DNA of 64,000 nt, taken from Isochrysis galbana. Lineage: Eukaryota > Haptophyta > Isochrysidales > Isochrysidaceae. The notes below the pieces were generated by a model. That model was given only the letters and a program-made list of their open reading frames with translations. It made no database searches and was not told the DNA's origin. The stretch spans positions 5,224,282-5,288,281 of the forward strand of contig CM030933.1 in assembly GCA_018136815.1 (NCBI GenBank), in the 5' to 3' direction. Made by a program: the position numbers and the translations under genes. Position 1 is the stretch's first letter; every line of letters begins with the position of its first letter. Shown piece after piece: positions 8,436 through 18,015 of this stretch.

Positions 8436-9189
8436 GGCACTTAATACCGCGTCTTAGAAGAAACCGCGGAGGATATCAATGATGATCCCACGATATACAA
8501 TAGAAGGCAACTCGAATTAACACCAGCACAAAGGACGAATCACAGTCTCCAGCCCCCTTCTCTCCAACTCCCGGCCGAAGCAGCGCGCGCGGCCTCCCCG
8601 GAACCAGCTTCTCCGATAAAGAGGGAACTGGGAAAGGGGGAGGGGGTTGTCAGGGGTTAAGGTTGGGTAGTAGGGAGGTACACTAGCCCACTGCCTCACG
8701 CCGCACGCGTAGCGGGGAATTTTAAGAAGATTTTTTTTTACAACATGGGGGGGGGGGGGGCGATTGCGAGATACGGGAAGGGGGAAAGGGGGTGGGGGTA
8801 AAGTCAGCTGGTGTTTTTACGATTTGCGGTAGTAACACTCACGAGTCGGCGAGTTTGGTGTGCAGTCGCATAGGTGTGCGTTCTCATCAGTGTGCGGTAG
8901 TTGGGGTGATTCGGGAGTTGTCTGCCGGGGGTGTTTTTGTTGGGGGTTGGTCGGTTGGGGATTGTGGTTGGGAGTTGGGTCTGCCGGGCCTCTAGGTGGC
9001 CCGCTTCTTTTCGTTGTGATGTGAGGGTTTCGTTTTTGTCACGTCATTCTTCGCTTGTGTTGCCTGTCTCCTCAGGGAAATCTTCAGCGGGGGAGATGTG
9101 CCTCAGTCTCAGGAGAGCTTTTCGGTCAGGCCTATCGCTTTTGCCACGAGGCCAAGGTGGTCGTTCATTTTTAGTTTTCCTTTTTCGTT

Positions 9190-9298
9190 CTCTATAAAGA
9201 GGGTTGATGGTGGTTAAGGGTGGGTGTTAGGGAAGTTCATCAGCACGCTGTCTCACGCCGCACACGTAGCGGAAATTTTTAAGAAGATGTTTTTACTT
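9190..9298 (+). repeat. Truncated non-LTR 3' tail
   Basis: This shares the terminal about 100 bp of the element ending at 8,739: a TAAAGAGGG segment, GGTTAAGGGTGGGTGTTAGG, the CACGCCGCACACGTAGCGG box and the end TTTTTAAGAAGATG. It is more diverged than the other copies and the T run is broken by a G. Confidence 0.6.
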
Positions 9299-9581
9299 GG
9301 ATCGACTTTTTTATCCATCCATCGTCTCGACCAAAGGCCACAGACTCCCAAACCGTGGTTTAGCACAGCGAGCAGTCACCCAACTGGCACAGCTCACAGC
9401 CTAATCAAGCACCGTGACAAGGCGTGCATACTCGCATGGCATACTCAGCCAATGTGCCCCTCAATCTTCAAGTCGTCGAAATGCAAGGCACATGTGGAGC
9501 CCGGTGCTACCCGATGCGCACGAGCAATCACATCGAGAAGCACCGTAACCCTCGCCCCAAGAGGACAAGTCTTCTGCACGC

Positions 9582-9884
9582 CTACTTTTCAGCGAGCACA
9601 CCGAGAATGTCCTCATCCCTGAACAGCACAAAATCCTCATCGTTGATGGTCACTTCGTTACCACCGTACTGCGGCAGGAGGACCTTATCGTTGGGCTTGA
9701 CGCCCATCGGAAGCAGCGCACCGTCCTTGTCACGTCGGCCAGGTCCAACCGCGACAACCACCCCCTCGTTGAGCTTGCTCTGTGACGACTCGGGCAGCAG
9801 CACGCCGCCGATGGACTTGGTCGGCGGCTCGAGGCGCTGTACAAGGACGCGATCCAAGAGGGGCACAAGTCGACGAGCCGCCAT
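9582..9884 (-). CDS. Chaperonin 10 (GroES/HSP10 family)
   Basis: This 100-residue protein is the usual length for Cpn10, the heptameric lid of the Hsp60/GroEL folding chamber in mitochondria or plastids. The start MAARRLVPLLDRVLVQRLEP matches the conserved first beta strands. The mobile loop that binds the Hsp60 ring is PTKSIGGVLLPESSQSK, and GDKVLLPQYGG-type sequence (here NDKVLLPQYGGNEV) and FRDEDILG close the domain. I start at the ATG at 9,884, where family alignment begins. The bases just before it (CGCAG) could also be a splice acceptor, so an upstream exon carrying a targeting peptide is possible. Intact; no frame problems. Confidence 0.93.
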   Translation of the reverse strand: MAARRLVPLLDRVLVQRLEPPTKSIGGVLLPESSQSKLNEGVVVAVGPGRRDKDGALLPMGVKPNDKVLLPQYGGNEVTINDEDFVLFRDEDILGVLAEK

Positions 9885-10279
9885 CTGCGCAGGCGGGTAA
9901 GCGAAAGTCAGTACAAACTGTGCGCACTCGCACGTCGCCTGCCAACAGCAGGCGGGCGAAAGACGCGAGAGGGTACTCAAAGGAGGCTGGGGGAATGGGA
10001 GGAGGATAGGGGAGGAAGGGGGGAGAAGGGGGGGGGGGGAGAGAGAAGGGAGGGGGGGGGAGGAAGCGCGCCCGTCAGCAGCCGACCTGCGCCAGCGCTG
10101 ACGCCCAGCGTCCGAGCGTCGGCGGCCTATGACGTGGAAGGCTCTCGAGACACCCCCCTGCCCTAGCTTCTAGATACGGAGTGGGCGGCCGCGGCCAATA
10201 ACAAAACTCGTGTGCGCCCCCCGTCACACTCGGGTTGTGTCGTCCGTCACCCTCTGGCTGGACAAGGTGGGGCGAGCGG

Positions 10280-10640
10280 GCGAGGGTTACAAATCGGACC
10301 AGAGACTCGAATTCCCACTCGCGGAAGAATACACCCTGAACGGGAAAACGTCACTTGACAACATGGAAGTAGAGCACATCACAAAGGCGCTATAGGAACT
10401 AGTAGACCCGAGGGGAAGGGAGAAGGAGAAGGCAACTAACAGCTAACCGGCCCGACCAACCAGTGTCCAGTGTTGGGGTTGGGGTATCGGTATCAATCCT
10501 AGATGGGAGAAACGTATTCACCGTTTTTCTACGAAGGCGGAAAACAGGCAATTATTATTATTGCCGTTTTTGAAACCAGGGTTCGTGCTGTAGAAACGTT
10601 TCACACGGTTGAAGGGGCGCAACGAAGACTACCGGTAGTC
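10280..10640 (+). pseudogene. Relic of non-LTR ORF2 linker region
   Basis: Translated pieces align with residues about 305-400 of the ORF2 at 6,710-8,317: GYKSDQRLEFPLAEEYTLNG against the PLPQEYMLNG segment, then a stop at 10,393, then NPRWEKRIHRFSTKAENRQ against LRWEKRLPVLSGKW. It is diverged and frame-broken, so it is an older copy than the 5-8.7 kb element. Confidence 0.6.
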
Positions 10641-10844
10641 TTAAAGACAACGACTTCACCTTGTCATAACTAGGTCAAATTAGCACCCTGATCTGTATTT
10701 TTTGCGCCCAGGCAGCTAATATGGTCACTATCTAATAGGCCCCTAGCATAAATATTAAGAATTCGAACGCGAAATTCGATTTTTTGTATACAAATATTGA
10801 AGACTACATACAGAAATTGACGTTGAACGACTCGCGGGCAGATT

Positions 10845-11940
10845 CACACAGACAGACTCACAGGGCAGCTGAGACGCCGGGCCCGATGGATTGGGGCCCT
10901 CACAAGCACTCCCGATAGACTCGCCGCGAAGGTCCACCTGACCGCGACGAAATCACGCTCGCTATCGGCATCTGAAGTCGGGCTCCAGACGCCCGCTTTC
11001 GCGTGCTGCCAACGCGACCCGCAGTGGGGGACATGGCGCGCGCGGCAGGGTGCTTCCGCGGCGCATGCGGCCACCTGAGACCCTGACACGAGGACTGGCG
11101 CCAAAGAAGCGCCTTCCCCACCAAATGATGCCCCCCCACACCAGCTGGCGCGCTGGCGTGAGCATTTCCTGCAGAGCGGCCGGCATTTGCCGGCCCCTTG
11201 ACGAACGCCAACGCGACGGGCCCCACCGGGACCGCCGGGGAAGTGGGCAGTGGACCCATGCGGATGCATCCGCGCCCATCCCAACCCCTAAGTATGCCTG
11301 GCAGAGGAGCCCTGGCCGGTGGCCCATCGGACAACCCTCTCCGAGGCAACATCGCAGCTGGGCCGAAGTGGCGGCCGGCCGGGGCGGGATGCTGCGTGGT
11401 GGGGCTGGAGACTGCGTGGGACGGGTCAGGCCTACGCAGCGTGACGCGGCAGGGGCAGGGCGCGGCTGGATGCGGCATGCGGCAGGGCTCAGCGGGATGC
11501 TGCAGTGTGCAGTGTGCAGTGTGGGGTTGCTGCTGTGGGGGGGGGGGGGAGCAAGCAAGTCAGGGGGAGCCCGCGGGGGAGTTGCCGCGGGGGGGAATCG
11601 AAGGTATATTGCCCGCTGAATTGGCTGCACCTGGGACCGGCCGGGGATCTGACGGCCTAGTGGGATGTGGCTCTAGTGTGGGACGGGAGGGGGGGAGACT
11701 GCGGATCGAATCTGGGCTGGAAGGGAATTTTTTTTTCTGGGAGGAGCGAGCCATCGGGGATGAAATGGTCCCTCTGCCGGCGGGGTAATACTGTTTGGTC
11801 CTCCACATATGGGGGTGTCAGTGTGTGGGGTACTATTGAGTCCCCATATGGGTGATCTAGAGTACTGTGCATTTCGGTGCGAATTGTGCATATGACATAT
11901 GACATATGAGCCCAAGTCCCACGTTATCTATTGATCCATA
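10845..11940. other. GC-rich stretch without a supported gene
   Basis: Long open frames exist on both strands here, but they overlap antisense to each other and are simply the result of high GC. No conserved motif or splice-consistent gene was found. It includes short G runs near 11,538 and near-repeats of CATATGAC around 11,890. Confidence 0.5.
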
Positions 11941-12040
11941 GGGGGGGGAGGGTGCTTGCGCTTGCCGCGGCAGGGAGTCCTGTCCTGAGTTAGCGCTAGT
12001 CCGGTACCTTTGTCGCACCGCGACCCATAAAAATTTGTTG
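11941..12040 (+). repeat. 3' tail of the hairpin-started element family 2
   Basis: About 100 bp matches 16,764-16,862: a GGAGGGTGCTTGCGC start, CCGCGGCAGGGAGTCCT, and the end CGACCCATAAAAATTTGTT. The copy at 16.8 kb is the 3' end of an element with a proven target-site duplication, so this is most likely a 5'-truncated sibling. Confidence 0.6.
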
Positions 12041-12067
12041 GAAATTAATTATTTATTGTTACTCGTA

Positions 12068-13020
12068 TGTGCTACTAAGGTCGCAACCTACTTTTATAAG
12101 TGGGGGTCAATGGGGGCCTCGCGCCCCCCTCTTTCCATCGCGGACACCCCCCGGGGTGGGCCCGTACATTCAACCCCAGCCCCTGCCCTCTGGCAGGGGC
12201 AGGGCACTCATCAAATCAGCCCAGACCCCTAGTGGGCGCGGGCCGCGAGCCGCACTCCCAGGCCCGCATGGGCTTGCTCTCGTACTGACTCCCCCCCCCA
12301 TCCCTGGTCGCCAGGCAGACAGGGGCCTCAGGGCGGCACCCAAGGCCAGCGAGGCGAGCGAGGGAGAGGCAGGGGGGGCCAGGGGCTGAGCCCCAGCCTC
12401 CACTGCCCCCTGAGCTGGCCCTGCTGGCCCTCTGGGCGCCCCTGAAGGACCTCTGAGAGCAGGCCATGGCGCGCCGCATGGCGACGCGCCGCAGGGACCG
12501 GGGCGGAAGAGAATGGAACGAGGGAGAGGGGGGGATTTGCACCCCCCCGATGGAGTGTGGTGAGAAACGAGTCCCGTTTGCGTTAGCAAACGGGCGAAGG
12601 GGGGCGGCTGGCGACAGGAGAGGCGAGAAGAAGGGAGTGGCTCAAGACGTCCCTGTGGCAGATATCGGGGGGCGCAGTCATTTATTTCTTCGAGGACCGC
12701 TCGCGGCGCGAGCTGTAAGGGCCGTTCTCCTTTTTTGACGAGAGGTTCCTCCCCCCCCCCCGGTGCTTTTTCCCGGAGAGTCGGCCGGCGTCGACCGGAC
12801 CGCCTCAATGGGTTTTCCCTCATTTTAACTTGTGGGGAGTTAGAATGGGAGCCGGGGGCCTGCGAGGGGGGAGATGTGGAAGGGTGCATAGGAGTATGTA
12901 TTTGTGACAACAGCACGCGCCAAGGTGTACGGGCAGGTGCGCTGAGGGCTGTCGTGTTAGTACCGGGCTAGTGGGAGTAGTGGTACTAATGCTCAGATAG
13001 ATTTGTGCTACTAAGGTCGC
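12068..13020 (+). mobile_element. 919-bp insertion (12,085-13,003) with a 17-bp target-site duplication
   Basis: TGTGCTACTAAGGTCGC is repeated exactly at 12,068-12,084 and 13,004-13,020. Between them lies a non-coding unit starting AACCTACTTTTATAAG and ending GCTCAGATAGATT. A long flanking duplication without terminal repeats points to target-primed insertion. Its start is found again, reversed, at 18,245-18,297. Its internal block 12,210-12,460 is found reversed at 52,896-53,165, and its right block 12,650-12,990 is found at 53,820-54,285. It has no convincing ORF and must be mobilised in trans. Confidence 0.75.
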
Positions 13021-13125
13021 GTTCTACGCCCATACTTTGTACGTACGGACCACGATATCCAGCAGCCCCTCTATTTCTATTTTAGAGATGGCTTTTGGAC
13101 GGCCGACTTCCCGCGTCGCGCCCGG

Positions 13126-15420
13126 ATGGCGTCGGGATCTGCGGAGGGCCGCCGGGCGCTGTTCGAGCATCGTGCCTCGGCGAACGTGAGCGTGTCGGCG
13201 CGCGAGCAGGCGCTGGCGTACCTCGGTGCACTCGATTCGCATCAGCTCATGCTGATCCACCTCTCCAAGTCAGGCGGCACGGGCGTGTGTGGGCTGGCAC
13301 GGCACAACGGCTGTCTGCGCGCGGCGGCGGCCAAGTCAATCTTCAATGAGAATTGTGCGGAGAAGGCGCTAGGCGATGGGGCATGGTGGATCGGACATGA
13401 GCAGCTTCTCTCGTTCCAGGATAGACCCCGCCGTCGCTTCATCCACCAGGCATTTGGCATCCCCGTCACGAATGCGGCGCGAGGCTGCAGCGCAAGGCAG
13501 CGCAGGGATGGTTCTCAGGGCAGAGCGGCTGCTGAGACGTCGGGGCCCTCGCGCAAAGTCATGGACGGAGACGTGGCTCGTTCAAATCACGATTGGTGGG
13601 AGCGCGGACCGACGTTCTTCGCAGTGGAGGGTGCCGCGCCTGAGCCGGTGCGCTGTGTAGGAGTGCTCGAGATGCTCCTCTTCCGTGAGCCCGTATCCAG
13701 GTTGTCGTCCTTTGGCAATGAGATGCGCGGTTGGGGACTGCTCCTAGCCGGCGACGGCGAGTGTGCCGCCAAGCATTCTCTACGCCATTCGAGACACTTG
13801 AGGAATGAGTGCGAGGTGCGCGTGTGCTCCAACTTCAGCCGTATGCTGAGTCGCGCCCCATCCGTCTATGACAACCACTTAGTGCGCACATTACTCGGCC
13901 ACGGCGTGTACACCCTTCCTGCTGGCGCCATCACGCGCACGCACTACCTCCGGGCACGGGAGCGGCTGCGGAGCATTGACGTGCTACTTATCACTGGAAA
14001 GACGCTGGCTGTCGACATCGAAGCTCGTCTTGGATGGAGCTCAGCCGGTCTAGACGCTAATCTTCAACGCAAGTACTTGGGAGAACAGGGTTGTCGACTT
14101 CAGGGGGAGGACGAGAGGCTGGCACGTGAACAGAATGTATGGGATTTAGCCCTGTGGCGAGAAGCAATTCGGCTTAAAGCGATTGATGACTGGTTCTTCC
14201 AATTGTCCGAGGTGGCACGGATCCTCGCGGAACGCCGGTCACAAATTGGTGCCCTTCGGTGCGGACTCATGGCTGATCGTGATGAGGGGATCCCCACGGC
14301 ACCTCAGCCCTGTAGCGTGCCTGGCACCCCGCCTCCTCGACACCTACCCAAGGGCTGTAGCACAAGCCGTGCTCTGCGCCTATGGAGTGCGGTGCATCTG
14401 GACTCTACATTTTCCGTCTCGCCGATGGTCTCATGCCTCTCGATTTCAGTCAATGATGATTCTAGCCCAGTGCTTGTGCCACGGATCCCGATGCCCTTCA
14501 CGCACATCACGTGTGCGCTGGCGTGCGAGGACGCGACCGCGTTGTACGGACTGAAGGACGCGGGTAATACTTGCCTCTGCCTGACAGCATCGCAGGTAGC
14601 CAAGATGCAGAGATTTCACACTGCTGAATGTGCTGTGGCTTGCCACCAACGCTATTGCATCCAAGGCGGTGAGATGCATCCGCATCTGATGAGCAAATAC
14701 CTTCCGTTTGGTGGATTCGGGGCAGTGGCCACCTTTCGGGTCAATGACACGTACAGGAGCATGAGCCGCTGCCTTGCCGGCAGCTCCATCCTTACCGATC
14801 ACCTCTCGAATAGAGTCAGCAGTGGGGTTGTGGAAGCTTATGAGAGGCATCCTACGACAAGACCCATAAGTCAGACCGATTCCAATCGATATCGCAACTC
14901 CGCCACCTTGCCGTGTGCTGTCCAACGTCAGCGTACACAGACCCATGAGCCGAACTATGCGTCCCGGTGGTCCATCTACTATCAGAAATTGGCCCCGTAC
15001 GGCATGGTGGCGCACTCGTCCACAATCACTCAGTCCGGAGAGAGCGTAGCCGTCGGTAAGGGCACCGCTTTGATCGCCTCCCTCGGCTGCTTCGATGGGA
15101 GCACTGCGACCTTCGCGCCTTCACCCAAACGAAGGTCTAGAGCCAGAATGCGGTGGCACGTCCCAACAGGAGGTGGTCGCAACACTGTTTTTGCAGCATC
15201 GACTTGCGACGCTTTGAGACAGTGCGCAGAGGCCTGCATCGGTCGCACACTCTTCGCATTGAATGCAGCTGTCTTTGACTCGCAATCAACAGCCCGTAAT
15301 GCCACCGAGCTACCAAACAAGGCCTGCATGTGCTCGGACCTCCCTCCCCCGGTCCCATGGAATCCGAATGCTGCTGAAGCACTGCTTCACATCAAAGCAT
15401 CTTTCACGGCACCTCCTTGA
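13126..15420 (+). CDS. Sulfotransferase-like protein with a Cys-rich (WSC-like) C-terminal half
   Basis: A single 764-residue open frame. Residues 45-53 (HLSKSGGTG) resemble the PAPS 5'-phosphosulfate loop, which in this fold reads xPKxGGTS. Residues 182-200 (MLLFREPVSRLSSFGNEM) resemble the 3'-phosphate motif LREPxxRxxS. Later segments (HYLRARERL, DVLLITGKTLAVDIEARLGW) follow the usual order of the Sulfotransfer_2 type, which moves sulfate from PAPS to glycans. From about 455 there are two Cys-rich segments (CALACED...CLCLTASQ and ASLGCFDG...CAEACIGRTLFAL...CMCSD) shaped like WSC carbohydrate-binding domains. No signal peptide is visible at the chosen ATG, so an upstream exon may supply one. 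Sulfotransferase identity rests on two motifs; the WSC assignment is weaker. Confidence 0.6.
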   Translation: MASGSAEGRRALFEHRASANVSVSAREQALAYLGALDSHQLMLIHLSKSGGTGVCGLARHNGCLRAAAAKSIFNENCAEKALGDGAWWIGHEQLLSFQDRPRRRFIHQAFGIPVTNAARGCSARQRRDGSQGRAAAETSGPSRKVMDGDVARSNHDWWERGPTFFAVEGAAPEPVRCVGVLEMLLFREPVSRLSSFGNEMRGWGLLLAGDGECAAKHSLRHSRHLRNECEVRVCSNFSRMLSRAPSVYDNHLVRTLLGHGVYTLPAGAITRTHYLRARERLRSIDVLLITGKTLAVDIEARLGWSSAGLDANLQRKYLGEQGCRLQGEDERLAREQNVWDLALWREAIRLKAIDDWFFQLSEVARILAERRSQIGALRCGLMADRDEGIPTAPQPCSVPGTPPPRHLPKGCSTSRALRLWSAVHLDSTFSVSPMVSCLSISVNDDSSPVLVPRIPMPFTHITCALACEDATALYGLKDAGNTCLCLTASQVAKMQRFHTAECAVACHQRYCIQGGEMHPHLMSKYLPFGGFGAVATFRVNDTYRSMSRCLAGSSILTDHLSNRVSSGVVEAYERHPTTRPISQTDSNRYRNSATLPCAVQRQRTQTHEPNYASRWSIYYQKLAPYGMVAHSSTITQSGESVAVGKGTALIASLGCFDGSTATFAPSPKRRSRARMRWHVPTGGGRNTVFAASTCDALRQCAEACIGRTLFALNAAVFDSQSTARNATELPNKACMCSDLPPPVPWNPNAAEALLHIKASFTAPP

Positions 15421-15615
15421 TGCTGCCTCGTGTTGCGCAACAGCAACACGTTGCGTCATCGCTTCGCTTCTTCGTTTCTTGTAATCACGTTTTATGGACT
15501 TCGTGCGAGATCCCTCCATGCATTCACATCGACTTATGGGTGCAATAATGAAAAGTCGATTTTTCCCGTCTCCACCTCTACCTTGCGCTTGCCCTGCAGC
15601 TCGGCACAAGCAAAC

Positions 15616-15715
15616 CATAAAAAACATCTAAAGATTCTGGGCTAACACCTACTAGTTCTAGGTGTTTCTACCCCCTCGCCTACAACGCCCTTGTCTCTCC
15701 TCGCTCCACCTCATC
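15616..15715 (+). repeat. Dispersed about 100-bp repeat (copy also at 34,885-34,980)
   Basis: Starts AAAAAACATCTAAAGATTCT and continues through GGGCTAACACCTACTAGTTC to the CGCCCTTG region. The copy at 34.9 kb keeps order and spacing with substitutions. Both lie 200-350 bp beyond a stop codon (sulfotransferase-like gene, ASPM). Confidence 0.5.
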
Positions 15716-16891
15716 TCTGTTCCCCAGCCTTGAAAAAACTATTGTTATAGTTTGAACTATGGAGCGTGCCGCGACCGCTCCCGAGCCCCAGGCGACCCTC
15801 GCCACCGCGCCCCACATGGGACGCCCCACGCCGCCCGAGGCGGCTCGTCAGAAAGCCCTCTCAGAGCCCATCCAACCCATCCAAACCACACCCGCGCAAG
15901 CGCGCGGGGTGGCGAGCACTGGCACCGAACAGGTTGCCACCATGGCTCTGCGCATCATGCAGGGGGTCTTTGAGGCCCCCTCCTACAGTGGGAAACCTTC
16001 CCACCCCAAGAGCACCTCATGTGGGAGGGTAGCTCAGCTGCCCTCCCCATGGTGGAAACCTCTACTATTAGTGCACCCAACATGGGAGGGCACTTCACAA
16101 CCGTCAACCCCATACGGAGAGCACCCCATGCCTCTGTTTTCCAACTTGTTGAGACACAATTCTCGTCTTCACCCCACTCTTGTGGGCCACTAGTACCAAT
16201 CACTCAGTGCCCTGCCTTGGGCCCTCTTTCAACACTAGACTCCCTCTCCCACTCCCCCTTCACACTTCAACCAACCCAAACAGCACGAACCCCCCCGCCC
16301 TCAATTCAAAGCACCAAAAATTTCAATTCAAGACACATGTTGATACACTTCCCGTTTTCACCCCACGCTTGTGGGCCACAAGTACCTACAACTCAGTGCC
16401 CTGCCTTGGGCCCTCTTTCAACACTTCACTCCATCTCCCACTCCCTCATCCCACTACAACCAACCCAAGAAGCACAAACCCCCTCGCCCTCGGTTTCAAA
16501 CACCAAAAATTTCGACTCAAGACCAGAGGGAGGACATGTCTTGAGGCGGCGTCGCTGCCCATGCCTAGCGCAAGGGTATAGCGCCCCCACTCAAACATCT
16601 CCTTCCCCAAAGCTCCTCTTTGAGGAGTTGCTCCTCTCCCTCCCATTAGGCCCCCTTGCCTGCGAGACCAGAATAGGATCCTGGCGTGGGGGGCTGTTTG
16701 AGTGTGGAGGGAGGGGTGCTCCGGCTAGCGCAGGTAGTAAGCTAGTGAAGAGCTGGGTGGCATAAGGGGGGAGGGTGCTTGCGCTCGCCGCGGCAGGGAG
16801 TCCTTTCTTGTGTGCGCGCTAGTCCCGTTCCTTTGCCGCGCCGCGACCCATAAAAATTTGTTAAAAAATTTAAAATCTGTTCCCCAGCCTT
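15716..16891 (+). mobile_element. 1.14-kb non-autonomous element (15,732-16,875) with a 16-bp target-site duplication
   Basis: TCTGTTCCCCAGCCTT is repeated exactly at 15,716-15,731 and 16,876-16,891. The 5' end has the same hairpin and ATG spacing as the element at 5 kb, and the first about 60 codons resemble its ORF1 (MERAATAPEP, TISAPNMGGHFT). The 3' end differs completely: it ends CATAAAAATTTGTTAAAAAA with an A/T tail instead of AAGAAGAT plus T. It contains a 189-bp direct repeat. It therefore looks like an internally deleted derivative that borrowed, or evolved, another 3' end. Confidence 0.75.
16166..16535 (+). repeat. Tandem duplication, 189-bp unit, two copies
   Basis: Two imperfect copies sit head to tail inside the 15.7-kb element. 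CCTGCCTTGGGCCCTC at 16,211 recurs at 16,400. The unit is a multiple of three, and both copies keep a readable frame (ITQCPALGPLSTLDS and TTQCPALGPLSTLHS), so the duplication may have expanded a coding segment. Confidence 0.7.
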
Positions 16892-17402
16892 CATTCCTTT
16901 TTCTTCGGTATCCGGGGTCCGGCCCAAGTGCACTACTGTGGGCCGTGGGCCTCGTTCGGAGTGTGGTCTCCGGGCAGGCCTTTCGAGTGTCTATTTTGAG
17001 TTCTCTTCGAAGATGCGTTGGTTGGTGTCTTCTCTTGCGTGGGGGGCGGGCATTGCTTTCGCGTTATGTCAAAGTTTCAGTCGCCTGTTGCAGGTGCGTT
17101 ATTTATGTCGTTATGCTCTTTCTTCCTCCACGATATGGGCCACCCCCAGCTTAGCGGTCATCGTGAGGAGATCTGCACTGGGGACTAACTTATCCTGTGG
17201 GCCTAGTGTGATATTAGTGATTAGGGGTGTAGGGCGTCTACGCCTATCTTTTTCTTCGGCTATGTGCCCATGCCCTAGGGGTAGGCCAAAATATCTGAGA
17301 TATCCATCGGGATATTTGGGCGAATATGCTAGAAATGGATATCTCTTGATAGTTGATTGATAGATGTGGAATATTTGGGCGCTGTGGCGCTGTGAGCGTG
17401 CG

Positions 17403-17796
17403 GTCTCTGTACACTGTAGACAAGGATTTCAACCTAGGAACATCAGAAGACCTCTTGCAGGCGGCGAGAGGTCTGGACATACGGAACATCGCCTAGGGTA
17501 GCTCTAAATCTCTTAATAGAAACCACAGCGGATATCAATGAAGATCCTACGTCATATAAAGGAGGGAAACCCGAGTCGAAACTAGATCAAGGGACGAGCC
17601 ACAGTCTCCCCCCCCCTTCTCTCCAACTCCCGGCCGAAGCAACGCGTGCGGCCTCCCTGGAACCAGCTTCTCCGCTAAAGAGGGAACTAGGGAAGGGGGA
17701 GGGGGTTGCTAGGGGTTAAGGTTGGGTAGTAGGGAGGTACATAAGCACACTGCCGCAAGCCGCACGCGTAGCGGGGATTTTTAAGAAGATTTTTTT
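17403..17796 (+). repeat. 5'-truncated non-LTR 3' end, including the small conserved ORF
   Basis: Aligns with 8,350-8,739. It carries the last 29 codons of the small ORF (stop TAG at 17,493), the CTTCTCTCCAACTCCCGGCC block, GGTTAAGGTTGGGTAGTAGG, and the end TTTTTAAGAAGATTTTTTTT. The 5' truncation is typical of LINE insertions. No clear target-site duplication was found. Confidence 0.75.
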
Positions 17797-18015
17797 TATA
17801 TAGTGGGCCCCCACACTGCTCGCGAGAGCTCTGGGCTCTCCATGTGGCAACCACCTCCAGGCCATTCTTTGGCCAATCGCGGGCGATCGGACGTCGCGGA
17901 AGCTCCGCGTTTCTAAGAGTGATGCGCCCTACATTCACCACTCTGATTCCCTCCCGCGAGCGCCCGCCTCAATCTCCCAAAATAGACCGCCACGCGCGGC
18001 GGAAGGGAGGTGGGT

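Larger units (their letters stand above)
5029..8760 (+). mobile_element. Complete non-LTR retrotransposon (5,045-8,739) with target-site duplication
   Basis: The element starts at 5,045 (CAAAAACTATTG) and ends in a short T run at 8,739 (AAGAAGATTTTTTTTT). It is flanked by ACAACAT plus a G run on both sides: 5,029-5,044 with 9 G and 8,740-8,760 with 14 G. A long, exact-start duplication with no terminal repeats is the mark of target-primed reverse transcription. It carries ORF1 (5,071-6,720), ORF2 (6,710-8,317) and a tiny ORF3 (8,295-8,435), then about 300 bp of 3' untranslated sequence. Related 3' tails occur at 9,190, 17,400, 22,580 and 58,910, and related 5' ends at 15,732 and 52,377. ORF2 has an endonuclease and a post-RT zinc knuckle but no RT palm, so the copy should be non-autonomous, although all frames are open. 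Confidence 0.85.

Noticed and set aside
10844-11905. Several long open frames on both strands
   Set aside because: They overlap antisense, have biased composition from high GC, and show no motif or splice-consistent structure.
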